A DNA stretch of 64,000 bases from Gemmatimonadota bacterium (lineage in GTDB: Bacteria > Latescibacterota > UBA2968). The DNA lies in the NCBI GenBank assembly GCA_002727195.1, contig PBWH01000005.1, positions 260,665 to 324,664 of the forward strand, read 5' to 3'. The position numbers and the translations under genes are program-made. The notes beneath the pieces are model-generated. The model worked only from the letters and a program-made list of their open reading frames with translations, searched no databases and was not told the DNA's origin. Of this stretch, positions 17,609-25,872 are shown piece by piece. Numbering within the stretch: position 1 is the first letter of the stretch; every line of letters starts with the position of its first letter.

Positions 17609-18544
17609 CTACGCTCGGGGATGGAAGGTCCGGTGGACTTCCTTCAGATATTCCCGGTCGATGTGGGTGTAAATCTGGGTCGTCGAAATGTCGGCGTGTC
17701 CGAGCATCTCCTGCACGGCTCTCAGATCGGCCCCGCCTTCCAGCAGGTGGGTGGCGAATGAATGCCGCAGCGTATGTGGACTCACATCCTTCCCGATTCC
17801 CGCGCCGACCACGTGCTTCTGGAGGACCTTGTAGATCCCCATGCGCGACAGTCGGCCGCCCCTGAAATTGAGAAACACGTTCGACGGTGAGTTCGGTTTC
17901 GTTAGGCTGGGTCGTGCGCTGTCCAGATACCGGCGAACCCAGCGTTGCGCCTGATCGCCAACCGGGACGATGCGTTCCTTGCTCCCCTTTCCGAAGACCC
18001 TCACCACGCCCGCATCGAACACGAGCTGTGATTTTTGGAAGTCGACAGCCTCCGATACGCGCAGCCCCACGCCATACATCATCTCCAGCAGAGCCCGGTC
18101 ACGAACGCCAAGATCGGTGTCGAGGTCTGGTTGCCCTAGCAGGGCTCCCATCTCTTCTATGGTCAACACCTCCGGCAGTTTCCGTCCGACCTTCGGAGGC
18201 CGCTGGTTCTCTGTCGGATTCTCCTCGACCAGGCCATCGGTGACGAGAAACGTGTGGAACACGCGAACGACCGTCAGGTTACGGGCGACACTCGATGCTG
18301 CCAGACCAATGTCATCCAGCAGCCGCGCGTAGTCCGACACATCCTTCGGGGTGACGCGCCCCACGGTGTCGATCCCTGATGTGACGAGCGACGACAGATA
18401 GCGGACAAGATCACGCTCGTATGCTTCCACCGAGTGATCGGCCAGGCCTCGCTCGAGCCGCACGTGATCGAGGAACCGGTAGAGCGGCTCTGCGAGCTCG
18501 TCGGGAATCCTCGCGCGTGCGTCTGTCAGCCCACTGTTCGACAA
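17609..18544 (-). CDS. xerD: Tyrosine recombinase XerC/XerD family
   Basis: Site-specific recombinase for chromosome-dimer resolution. A SAM-like core-binding domain (LYRFLDHVRLERGLADHSVEAYERDL) is followed by the catalytic domain. All catalytic residues are present: Arg in MYGVGLRVSEA, Lys in FGKGSKERIVPV, His-x-x-Arg in PHTLRHSFATHLLEGG, His in EMLGHADIST, and the nucleophile Tyr in TQIYTHI. The ORF extends to 18628 inside ogt, but an AGGAG followed by 6 bases and a TTG at 18544 gives the normal length of 311 residues. Start choice and the XerD (rather than XerC) label are inference. It is the downstream gene of a minus-strand repair/recombination cluster with ogt and uvrC. Confidence 0.9.
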   Translation of the reverse strand: MSNSGLTDARARIPDELAEPLYRFLDHVRLERGLADHSVEAYERDLVRYLSSLVTSGIDTVGRVTPKDVSDYARLLDDIGLAASSVARNLTVVRVFHTFLVTDGLVEENPTENQRPPKVGRKLPEVLTIEEMGALLGQPDLDTDLGVRDRALLEMMYGVGLRVSEAVDFQKSQLVFDAGVVRVFGKGSKERIVPVGDQAQRWVRRYLDSARPSLTKPNSPSNVFLNFRGGRLSRMGIYKVLQKHVVGAGIGKDVSPHTLRHSFATHLLEGGADLRAVQEMLGHADISTTQIYTHIDREYLKEVHRTFHPRA

Positions 18545-18557
18545 TACACGCTCCTGT

Positions 18558-19043
18558 TCAGAAGGACAGCGCGACCTGAGGCGCTTCCAGATCCAACAGG
18601 GCTCGCTTCCAGGAAAGACCTCCGCCAAACCCGGTCAGATCACCGTTGGTACCGATCACACGGTGACAGGGCACGAGCAGAGGCAGTGGATTCTGATTCA
18701 CGGCCACGCCGACCGCTCTCGACCCTTCCGCGCCCACGCCTACAGCCTTGGCGATCGAACCATAGCTCGCGGTCTTCCCATACCGAACGGCGAGAGTGGC
18801 TTCCCAGACCTGCATTTGGAACGGCGTTCCCGATGGGACCGTATCCCAGCCGACGAGAGCATATCGGTCACCATCAAAGTAGGCGATCAATCGGCCGAGC
18901 CAGTGACACGCGTAGTCTGGGATGCCGTCGGGCCCGGCAAGCGTGCCTTCGGTATACGCGCCAAACCGTATCCCTGTCAGCATTTGGTCAGACCAATCCG
19001 TATGCAGATCCCCGAACGGCGTCCTGACAGTGATCTCATTCAA
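18558..19043 (-). CDS. ogt: Methylated-DNA--protein-cysteine methyltransferase
   Basis: Suicide repair protein that moves the alkyl group from O6-alkylguanine to its own cysteine. The acceptor motif LLVPCHRVIG is intact and is followed by GFGGGLSWKRALLDLE. The DNA-binding helix region reads VWEATLAVRYGKTASYGSIA, and the Arg finger lies in AEGSRAVGVAVNQNP. The ORF track opens at a TTG at 19070. A second in-frame TTG at 19043 follows GGAGGGAG by 6 bases and overlaps the uvrC stop by only 8 bases, so I prefer it (161 residues). Adjacent uvrC makes this a compact DNA-repair unit. Confidence 0.93.
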   Translation of the reverse strand: MNEITVRTPFGDLHTDWSDQMLTGIRFGAYTEGTLAGPDGIPDYACHWLGRLIAYFDGDRYALVGWDTVPSGTPFQMQVWEATLAVRYGKTASYGSIAKAVGVGAEGSRAVGVAVNQNPLPLLVPCHRVIGTNGDLTGFGGGLSWKRALLDLEAPQVALSF

Positions 19044-20916
19044 CGGGCGCTCCCTCCAGTGCGCGGACAATCTGTGCCGCCAACTTGGGACCTACGCCCA
19101 CAACGGCCTGGAGATCTTCCAGCGAAGCCTCTCGAAGCCGCTTCATCGAACCGAAGTGCCGGAGCAGAAGCTTCCGGCGGGCGAGGCCCACACCCTCGAT
19201 GTCCTCCAATGCGGAGTGCAATGTTCGCTTCTTTCGCACCTGACGATGGAAGGACACCGCGAAGCGATGCGACTCGTCCCTGAGTGCCTGCAGCAGCTTC
19301 AGCGAGCTCGACACCTTCGGAATGTTCTGTGGCTCGGACACACCGGGCACGAACACTTCCTCGAGCCGTTTCGCCAGACCAATCACTGGTTGGTCTTCGA
19401 TCCCGAGTGACCGAAGCGCGCTCACCGCGCTGGATAGCTGGCCCTTCCCGCCGTCGATCAGGAGCAAGTCAGGAAACGGCTGCCCCTCTTCCTTCAGGCG
19501 CCGAAAGCGACGCGTCACAACCTGGTGCATCATCGCAAAATCGTTCGGCCCCTCGATCCCCGTAATCTTGTAATGTCGGTAGTTCTTCTTCGACGGCCGT
19601 CCATCCACAAAACAGACGACCGACGCCACCGGATCACGACCCTGGATGTTCGAGATATCCATCGCCTCGACCCGTCGCGGAGCGCTCTCCAGCCTCAAGT
19701 CTCGTTGGAGCGAAGACACCGAGGCCGGCACCTGCTGCTTACGATTCTCGCGCTTCAGACGTCGTTCCGTAAGCAAAAGTCCCGCGTTACTCTGGGCCAT
19801 CTTCATCAGCTGGGCCTTGTCACCACGCTGGGGGACCTTGATCGTAACCGTTCCGCCGGCCCGTTCGTCCAGCCACTCCTGGATGGTCTCCTGATCGTCT
19901 ACCGAACCGGACACATACACTTCCCTCGGAACGAAGGAGGCAGTCAGGTAGAAAAGTCGGACGAAAGACGACCGGACTTCCGATTCAGGGGCGTCCAGAA
20001 CGCCACCGACGAAGTAGTGCTGTCTGCCGATCAGCCTCCCCTCACGGATCTCCATGACGACGCCACACGCCTCGTCATCCTCTCTCGCGATGGCGATCAG
20101 GTCCCAGTCCGACTGATCCTGCGACATCATCTTCTGCCGGTTCGTCACGCGTTCGAGCGCATCCAGACGATCCCGAAAGATGGCTGCCTCCTCGAAACGC
20201 AGTTCCTCTGACGCCCGCTCCATTTCTTCGCGCATGATTCGCGCAACCCGGGTGCGGCGACCCGTCAGAAACATCACGGCCTCCCCGATCAGCTTCTTGT
20301 AGTTCGCACTGCTGATCAGATCCTCACACGGTCCGTCGCATCGACCGATCTCGTAGTCGATGCACAACCGAACATTCTTGTTCGGAAGGGCATAGTCGCA
20401 GCTCCGCACGCGGAACAACTTGTGCATCAGGTTCAGCACGTTCCGCATCGCCTTGACGTTCGTGTATGGCCCCAGATACTGACCGCCGTCCTTTTCCAAA
20501 TCGCGCGTAATGATGATCCTGGGGAAAGGTTCGGCTGTTACCTTGATGTAGGGGTACTTCTTGTCATCCTTGAGCGTGATGTTGTAGCGAGGCTTGTGCT
20601 CTTTGACCAGGTTGGACTCGAGGATCAGGGCTTCACGGTCGGAATCAGTGACGATATACTCGACTTCGCGCACGTTCGAGACTAGCGCCATAAACTGGCC
20701 GCGGCCGTCAAATGCTCTGGGGGTGAAGTAAGATCTTACGCGGTTGCGGAGGGACTTCGCCTTGCCGATGTAGATGATCTTGCCGCCGGAATCCCGCATG
20801 AGGTAGACGCCAGGCGCTCTGGGCAGATGATCGAGTGCCTCTCTCAGCTCCGTCTGGGCGCGGCGTCGGTCGACCTTGAAGAAGGACGATATGTGACCTG
20901 GCGATAAACTGTCCAA
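19036..20916 (-). CDS. uvrC: Excinuclease ABC subunit C
   Basis: Makes both incisions in nucleotide-excision repair. It has the N-terminal GIY-YIG nuclease (PGVYLMRDSGGKIIYIGKAKSLRNRV), a coiled UVR segment for UvrB (EEMERASEELRFEEAAIFRDRLDAL), and the RNase-H-like second nuclease around VEAMDISNIQG and LLIDGGKGQLSSA. It ends in tandem helix-hairpin-helix motifs (IEGVGLARRKLLLRHFGS and VVGVGPKLAAQIV). The length of 626 is standard. The only usable start before the GIY-YIG core is a TTG at 20916, which overlaps the upstream small gene by 73 bases, so either start or both may be imperfect. ogt overlaps its 3' end. Confidence 0.96.
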   Translation of the reverse strand: MDSLSPGHISSFFKVDRRRAQTELREALDHLPRAPGVYLMRDSGGKIIYIGKAKSLRNRVRSYFTPRAFDGRGQFMALVSNVREVEYIVTDSDREALILESNLVKEHKPRYNITLKDDKKYPYIKVTAEPFPRIIITRDLEKDGGQYLGPYTNVKAMRNVLNLMHKLFRVRSCDYALPNKNVRLCIDYEIGRCDGPCEDLISSANYKKLIGEAVMFLTGRRTRVARIMREEMERASEELRFEEAAIFRDRLDALERVTNRQKMMSQDQSDWDLIAIAREDDEACGVVMEIREGRLIGRQHYFVGGVLDAPESEVRSSFVRLFYLTASFVPREVYVSGSVDDQETIQEWLDERAGGTVTIKVPQRGDKAQLMKMAQSNAGLLLTERRLKRENRKQQVPASVSSLQRDLRLESAPRRVEAMDISNIQGRDPVASVVCFVDGRPSKKNYRHYKITGIEGPNDFAMMHQVVTRRFRRLKEEGQPFPDLLLIDGGKGQLSSAVSALRSLGIEDQPVIGLAKRLEEVFVPGVSEPQNIPKVSSSLKLLQALRDESHRFAVSFHRQVRKKRTLHSALEDIEGVGLARRKLLLRHFGSMKRLREASLEDLQAVVGVGPKLAAQIVRALEGAPVE

Positions 20917-21212
20917 GTTCCGTTCTCGCGACGTTTAGGAGACGGCTTGTAGGAGAGCTGAAACTGCCGGCCGTCAGCGGTGGTTACCGTGAAGTAGGCG
21001 CGGCCGAACGAAGGATTAGAGCGGAAGCGCTTCCTGCTATCATACCAAACCGCGGCCGTGTCGACCACGTGATACAAATAACCCCGCCACTCGAACCGTT
21101 GGGGAGCCTTCTGACCGCGCAAGGCCCTGGACTCATACGCGGGAACTTTCGAGGGTTCGTTTGCGAAAGAGGATAGGCGGCCGCTCACAGCAAACTGCGC
21201 GTATACGGCCAA
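20844..21212 (-). CDS. DUF6504-like small protein
   Basis: A 122-residue ORF with a clear folded core: PQRFEWRGYLYHVVDTAAVWYD, then RAYFTVTTADGRQFQLSYK and GTWTVYRQV. A Trp-Arg-Gly-x-x-Tyr-x-Val start with a beta-rich remainder resembles the DUF6504 family, small proteins often found near DNA-repair polymerases. The match is by pattern only. The C-terminal 20 residues overlap the uvrC start in another frame. The start (TTG at 21212, no strong ribosome site) is uncertain; a GTG at 21188 is an alternative. Its place just upstream of uvrC on the same strand fits a repair-linked role, but this is inference. Confidence 0.6.
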   Translation of the reverse strand: MAVYAQFAVSGRLSSFANEPSKVPAYESRALRGQKAPQRFEWRGYLYHVVDTAAVWYDSRKRFRSNPSFGRAYFTVTTADGRQFQLSYKPSPKRRENGTWTVYRQVTYRPSSRSTDAAPRRS

Positions 21213-21307
21213 GCATCACTACCTGGGAGTCCGACTTCGAAGCGGCCTTCGGATCCGTGCACCTCGCCCCCGGGATCGCAGTCGCAGGAGCGCGTGACGA
21301 AACCGGT

Positions 21308-21799
21308 TCACACGTCAAGGTCGATGATCTCGACGGACATCGATGCGGTATCCAGGAGCGCCACGGTCGATCGACCCGTGGTCCATCCGCCCGTCTCGCC
21401 CGGGTTGATCACCAGGGTCTCGCCCTCCCGTATGTCGATCTCGTGGGTATGCCCATACACAATGACGTCATAGAAGCCGCTCGCAGCGAGCGCAGCGACC
21501 TCATCGGGTTCGTGAAGCATCAGGAACTTGTGGTCGGCGTGTTCGAACCTATACGGGGCCCGATGGATCTCGCCGAGATCTGAAAACCGCGCCACGAGCC
21601 CGAATTTCTCACCGTCGTTATTGCCGAACACACCAATCATGGGCACACCGACGTCAGCCATCCACCCCGCGTTGAAGGGCGCGATATAATCACCTGCGTG
21701 GAGAAGTAGCTCGATCTGCCGATCTCTAAAGACGCGGGTTGCGGCCAGAACGCCCGCTTTGTTGTCGTGACTGTCCGCCATAATGCCAATCAGCGCCAT
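21308..21799 (-). CDS. YfcE/MJ0936-type metallophosphoesterase
   Basis: Calcineurin-like phosphoesterase of the small MJ0936/YfcE group, which hydrolyse phosphodiesters in vitro. All metal-binding motifs are in order: IMADSHDN (D-x-H), LLHAGDYI (GD), GVFGNNDGE (GN[HD]), LMLHE (H), and YGHTHEID (GHxH). The length of 163 residues is typical. It is cytoplasmic, with no signal peptide. The physiological substrate is not known for this group. It is the first gene of the minus-strand run that leads into uvrC, 95 bases away, so coexpression is possible. Confidence 0.92.
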   Translation of the reverse strand: MALIGIMADSHDNKAGVLAATRVFRDRQIELLLHAGDYIAPFNAGWMADVGVPMIGVFGNNDGEKFGLVARFSDLGEIHRAPYRFEHADHKFLMLHEPDEVAALAASGFYDVIVYGHTHEIDIREGETLVINPGETGGWTTGRSTVALLDTASMSVEIIDLDV

Positions 21800-21862
21800 G
21801 GAGCTCTATTCCCAATATTGTTTAAAAAAATGATTTATTCACTTCCCGCCGCATTGGACGAT

Positions 21863-21896
21863 ATGGGACAGTTTCGGCCGGGTGTGTAATGGGACA
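21863..21896 (+). repeat. Direct repeat ATGGGACA, 26-base period
   Basis: Two perfect copies of ATGGGACA start at 21863 and 21889. TGGGACA repeats of this layout recall the terminal repeats of some IS481/IS21-like elements, so this could be an IS end remnant. No transposase remains nearby. A repressor site is the alternative. Confidence 0.4.
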
Positions 21897-21950
21897 CATG
21901 AAAAGTGGCCGCAGATTCGCATATTTCGCAACCTTCGGGATTCGAAAACT

Positions 21951-21985
21951 TAGGCTTGACCCCACGGGTGTGTCAACCAAGCCTA
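21951..21985. repeat. Inverted repeat TAGGCTTG/CAAGCCTA
   Basis: A perfect 8-bp inverted repeat with a 19-base centre lies about 120 bases before the PilZ-like gene. It has no T run and so is not a clear terminator; it could be an operator or an RNA hairpin. A related stem (GCCTAAGC/GCTTAGGC) occurs again 60 bases downstream. Confidence 0.4.
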
Positions 21986-22003
21986 TCCGAGGGGTTAATG
22001 TGA

Positions 22004-22032
22004 TTGACAAACAAATTTCATGATAGTACTGT
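22004..22032 (+). promoter_or_regulatory. Putative promoter of the first PilZ-like gene
   Basis: A perfect TTGACA at 22004-22009 is followed 17 bases later by TACTGT (4 of 6 matches to TATAAT). The -10 area overlaps GATAGTACT (22022-22030), which recurs at exactly the same distance (73 bases) from the start codon of the paralogue at 48.5 kb. Confidence 0.45.
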
Positions 22033-22044
22033 TTCCCGAATTCT

Positions 22045-22075
22045 GCCTAAGCCTCATAAAAATTGGAGCTTAGGC
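22045..22075 (+). promoter_or_regulatory. Leader hairpin GCCTAAGC/GCTTAGGC
   Basis: A perfect 8-bp stem with a 15-base AT-rich loop (contains CATAA) lies between the putative promoter and the start codon at 22103. The paralogue's leader has a comparable, shorter stem with CATAA in its loop. A shared post-transcriptional signal is possible. Confidence 0.4.
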
Positions 22076-22102
22076 CCGTCGCGAAGAGGCAAATAGTCGG
22101 AA

Positions 22103-23551
22103 ATGTTCAATCCCTTTAAAAAGGGTGGCGGCAATCGGCGGAAGAACGCCCTCGAGAAGATCCTGTCGAATTTTGCTCAGATGGGGCCGAACTACGTCAA
22201 CTGCAGCCTGCTAAAGCTCAGCAACGGCGAGGAGGCAGACGAGGATCTCGACCGCGCTTTCGTGTTCAAGCACGGGGAAGAGGTGCTTGTACAGAACAAG
22301 GCGTTCTACATCAGTACGCCTGATCGGCTGAAGTCAGAGGACCAGTCCAAGTTCACGGGCAAGGGTGAGATCGTCCACCTATGCTATCTGTTCAAGGGCA
22401 TCCCGCACACTGTCGACTGCAAAGTCATGGGTCGCGTACGGTTTCCCGAGCACCTGATGGACGACATGGCGCCCCGCATCCCAAGCGCCTACATGCTCCG
22501 ACCGGTGGGCAACATCCGGAAGCAGGAGAAACGACAGTTCCTGCGCTACTCTCACAAGGTTGGCGGTAGCGGTCAGCGTCGCGTCTACAGCCAGATCCTG
22601 TTCGACCTCTTCGTCACCAAGACGGACATCACCTTCCCTGACGAAGGCCCACTACCGCCGAAACTGGCCGATCTCCACACGATCGCCTTCTCCGACGAAA
22701 TTGAACTCGATGAACCGACGCCGGCAGACGTCGTAAATTTCATGAAGAACTCGATCCGGCTGAACCCGCGTGAGTCTCGCGTCGTCTTCGTCGGTAAGCC
22801 TTTCATGGAAGACCGAACGAACAAGGTGGCTCTGCTGGACCTCGGGAGTTCTGACGTGCTGGGTCTCGAAACATCCAAGGAAGATTCGCAGTTCTACATA
22901 CGTAAGCCGCCGCTCTTCTCGGCCGACAAGAAGGATCCGACCAGCCTGGCCAACGCGGACGAGGTCGTGCTGAGCTTCCACACCCGCGTGAGTTCAGATA
23001 CCCCGACCGAGTACTACGACCTCATCTCCGAGGTGACCCGAATCGGAATGGAGAACATCACCGTTCGCACGAATGGTGAAATCCGGAAAGAGGCTGGCTA
23101 CAGCGTCGAACTCGCAGACTTCAGCATCGGTGGTATCAAGATGGATTCGAGCCGCGGTTTCCTCGAGTATGTGCTCGGCGAAGACTACGGCCTGATGGAC
23201 CTGGAAGAACAGATCCACGTGCTCCAGAGCACGTGCTACCTGCTCAATTTCTACCCGAAGCTGCGATTCAACCGCGAGACGGAAATCTACCAGCCGAAGG
23301 AAGTGCCGATGCGGATCCAGATCCTGGGCAAGATCGTGCGTGTCGAACTGTCAAAGCCGGCTGAGGGCGAACATCCCGAGATTGAGGCATTCGGGATGAA
23401 GTTCTATTACGATCCTGCAGAATACTCGCGTGACACATACGAGTACGACCGCTGGGAACTGATTCCCGACTTCAAAGAGAACAAGCATTTCCGCGAGATC
23501 CACAACTCGCTAAACGGCCTAATCGCCTCCCTCGAGATCCAAACCCGCTAG
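22103..23551 (+). CDS. PilZ-like protein with split motif, paralogue A
   Basis: A 482-residue cytoplasmic protein homologous along its length to the minus-strand gene at 47.1 kb. An N-terminal YcgR-like beta domain (residues about 50-135, GKGEIVHLCYLFKGIPHTVDCKV) is followed by KRQFLRYS, which supplies the PilZ RxxxR signature (Arg144, Arg148). The second PilZ signature DxSxxG appears at Asp339-Gly344 (VELADFSIGGIKM), about 190 residues later instead of the usual 20-30. The segment between is not recognised and ends with a beta-rich stretch. The C-terminus WELIPDF..HFREIHNSLNGLIASLE is strongly conserved with the paralogue. A c-di-GMP-binding role is inferred from the signatures. It is monocistronic, with its own promoter and leader hairpin. 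Confidence 0.75.
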   Translation: MFNPFKKGGGNRRKNALEKILSNFAQMGPNYVNCSLLKLSNGEEADEDLDRAFVFKHGEEVLVQNKAFYISTPDRLKSEDQSKFTGKGEIVHLCYLFKGIPHTVDCKVMGRVRFPEHLMDDMAPRIPSAYMLRPVGNIRKQEKRQFLRYSHKVGGSGQRRVYSQILFDLFVTKTDITFPDEGPLPPKLADLHTIAFSDEIELDEPTPADVVNFMKNSIRLNPRESRVVFVGKPFMEDRTNKVALLDLGSSDVLGLETSKEDSQFYIRKPPLFSADKKDPTSLANADEVVLSFHTRVSSDTPTEYYDLISEVTRIGMENITVRTNGEIRKEAGYSVELADFSIGGIKMDSSRGFLEYVLGEDYGLMDLEEQIHVLQSTCYLLNFYPKLRFNRETEIYQPKEVPMRIQILGKIVRVELSKPAEGEHPEIEAFGMKFYYDPAEYSRDTYEYDRWELIPDFKENKHFREIHNSLNGLIASLEIQTR

Positions 23552-23676
23552 GCGACTCCTAGCCCTCGGCGCCTCCTCCTGACGCCCATAAATTCACCGC
23601 GCAGGAAACAAAACGTGTATCTTGTCAGTCTCTGACTTTCGTGTCGTTTAAGCGTGATTGACTGAAGGAGCACACA

Positions 23677-24555
23677 GTGCCAAGCCTGAAAGTTGGCCTG
23701 CCATCCGGCAGCCTCCAGGACTCCACGATCGGTCTCTTTGCACGAGCCGGGTATCGGATCCGTGTCAACCCCAGATCATACGTCCCCTCGATCGATGATC
23801 CTGAACTCGAAGGTTTGCTGCTCCGCGCGCAGGAGATGGCTCGGTATGTCGCCCGCGGCGTACTGGACATCGGCCTGACCGGACTGGATTGGGTCATGGA
23901 CAACGAGGCTGACGTCGTGGAAATCGCTGAACTCGCGTACAGTAAGACGACGGCAAGACCCGCACGGTGGGTGGTCGCTGTCCCTGAAGAATCTCCGATC
24001 CAGTCGATCGCAGACCTAGAAGGAAAGCGCGTCGCGACGGAGCTGGTCAACGTCACCCGGAAGTGGCTCTTCGACCAGAACGTCGAGGCCGAAGTGGAGT
24101 ACTCTTTCGGATCGACCGAGGCCAAGGTCAAACAATCCGGAATGGTCGACGCGATCGTCGAGATCACCGAGACGGGATCATCGCTCCGGGCCAACAGGCT
24201 TCGGGTGATCGATACGATGCTGGAGACCACAGCACGCTTGATCATGAACAAAGAGGCCTACGAGGATACGTGGAAGCGTGAGAAGACGAGCCGCATCGCC
24301 ACCCTGCTCGTCGGCGCTTTCCAAGCCGAAGATAAGGTCGGACTCAAGATGAACCTCCGACGAGACAACCTCGGCAAGGTCGTCAACCAGCTCCCGGCGC
24401 TCAACAACCCGACCATATCCAACCTGCTCGACGACGAGTGGGTCGCGATCGAGGTGATCGTTGACGAGAGCACCGTGCGCGACATCATTCCCAATCTCAT
24501 GGATGCCGGCGCTGAGGGCATCATCGAATATCCGCTGAACAAAGTCATCTACTAG
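23677..24555 (+). CDS. hisG: ATP phosphoribosyltransferase, long form
   Basis: Commits PRPP and ATP to histidine synthesis. LKVGLPSGSLQDSTIGLFARAGY opens the protein, and the catalytic core has DIGLTGLDWVMDNEADVVEI and RVATELVNVTRKWLFD. The regulatory C-terminal domain (about residues 215-292, VGLKMNLRRDNLGKVVNQLPAL...IIEYPLNKVI) shows this is the long, histidine-inhibited form that does not need HisZ. The GTG start has GAAGGAG 6 bases before it. It is the first gene of hisG-hisD-hisC-(enolase superfamily)-hisB. HisA, HisF, HisH and HisIE are not in the window. Confidence 0.97.
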   Translation: MPSLKVGLPSGSLQDSTIGLFARAGYRIRVNPRSYVPSIDDPELEGLLLRAQEMARYVARGVLDIGLTGLDWVMDNEADVVEIAELAYSKTTARPARWVVAVPEESPIQSIADLEGKRVATELVNVTRKWLFDQNVEAEVEYSFGSTEAKVKQSGMVDAIVEITETGSSLRANRLRVIDTMLETTARLIMNKEAYEDTWKREKTSRIATLLVGAFQAEDKVGLKMNLRRDNLGKVVNQLPALNNPTISNLLDDEWVAIEVIVDESTVRDIIPNLMDAGAEGIIEYPLNKVIY

Positions 24556-24561
24556 ACTGCC

Positions 24562-25872
24562 GTGCTCTCCCCCATCCGCTACGCGCCCGACGCGCAGGAT
24601 CCCAAGCTCACAGATATTCTGGCCCGCCAGATCGAGTTCACACCCGAACTCGAGTCCTCTGTCGAACGCATCATATCGGAAGTCGTGTCGAACGGAGATG
24701 AGGCCGTCCTCACGTTCACGCGAGAGTTTGATGGCGTAGACCTGACGCCCGAACAGCTGGTCGTCACCCCTGACGAACTGGACCGCGCGGCGCGCTCCGC
24801 TGATCCCGCCTTGATCGAGGTAATCCAGGCGGCCGCAGACAACATTCGCCGGTTCCACAAGAACCAGAAGCGAGAGGATTGGTCCGTTGACGATGGAGAT
24901 GGCGTTACGCTCGGGAAACGGATTGTCCCGATCGAGCGGGTCGGACTTCTCGTCCCGGGTGCGAGCGCACCGCTATTCTCCACACTACTCATGGCTGCTA
25001 TTCCGGCCAAAATCGCCGGATGCTCACACATCGCTGTCGCCACACCCCCGCAGGCCGATGGAGACATCCATCCGGCCGTCCTGGCCGCTGCAAAAATCGC
25101 TGGGGTCGACAGAGTCTACCGCGCCTTCGGCGCGCAGGCTGTCGCCGCTCTCGCCTTTGGTACTCAGACGTTCACGCCCGTGGACAAGCTCGCAGGCCCC
25201 GGACATCCAGTCGTTCAGATCGCCAAGAAGAAGGTTTTTGGACGGGTCGATATCGACATGGTCGCCGGACCGAGTGAGATCGTCGTCGTCGCGGACCACA
25301 CGGCGAACTCGAGACACGTAGCGGCCGACATGCTCTCCCAAGCGGAGCACGGGAGTGGATATGAGGCCGCCGTGTGCGTCACCCCGGATCCGAACATCGC
25401 AGCAGCCGTGTCGGACGAACTCCGACGTCAGTTGGCCGATCTGTCCCATCGTGAAGATGCAGAGCGTGCCCTGTCTCGCTATGGGGCGATCGTCATCACA
25501 AAGGATCTCGGTGAAGCGGTCGACCTCGTCAACGAGATCGCCCCCGAGCACGTGGAGATGATCGTCGAAGACCCCTGGGAACTGCAGAAGGGCGTTCGAC
25601 ACGCGGGAGCCGTCTTCCTTGGACCCGCCTCGAGCGAACCTGTTGGCGACTATTTCGCAGGAACGAACCACATTTTGCCGACAGCCGGGGCGGCGCGATA
25701 CGCGTCTTCCGTGGGCGTCGACACGTTCCTGAAAGACATCTCGATCGTATCGTACACGAACGAACGACTCAGAAAGTCTGCAGGCGCGATCATCCAGATG
25801 GCTGAAGCAGAAGGTTTGGATGGCCACGCCAACGCGATTCGCGTCAGGCTGCAGACCCCGGAAGACGAGTGA
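24562..25872 (+). CDS. hisD: Histidinol dehydrogenase
   Basis: Performs the last two steps of histidine synthesis, oxidising histidinol to histidine with NAD. Family motifs are complete: GERIVPIERVGLLVPG-type core (here GKRIVPIERVGLLVPGASAP), DKLAGPGHPVVQIAKKKVFG, IDMVAGPSEIVVVAD, DMLSQAEHGSGYEA, and EIAPEHVEM with FLGPASSEPVGDYFAGTNHILPT, which hold the zinc and catalytic Glu/His residues. The length of 436 is normal. It starts 6 bases after hisG with a GTG and its stop overlaps the hisC start by 4 bases. Confidence 0.97.
   Translation: MLSPIRYAPDAQDPKLTDILARQIEFTPELESSVERIISEVVSNGDEAVLTFTREFDGVDLTPEQLVVTPDELDRAARSADPALIEVIQAAADNIRRFHKNQKREDWSVDDGDGVTLGKRIVPIERVGLLVPGASAPLFSTLLMAAIPAKIAGCSHIAVATPPQADGDIHPAVLAAAKIAGVDRVYRAFGAQAVAALAFGTQTFTPVDKLAGPGHPVVQIAKKKVFGRVDIDMVAGPSEIVVVADHTANSRHVAADMLSQAEHGSGYEAAVCVTPDPNIAAAVSDELRRQLADLSHREDAERALSRYGAIVITKDLGEAVDLVNEIAPEHVEMIVEDPWELQKGVRHAGAVFLGPASSEPVGDYFAGTNHILPTAGAARYASSVGVDTFLKDISIVSYTNERLRKSAGAIIQMAEAEGLDGHANAIRVRLQTPEDE

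Noticed and set aside
23549-23563. CTAGG/CCTAG hairpin after split-PilZ A as terminator
   Set aside because: Only 5 bp of stem and no following T run.
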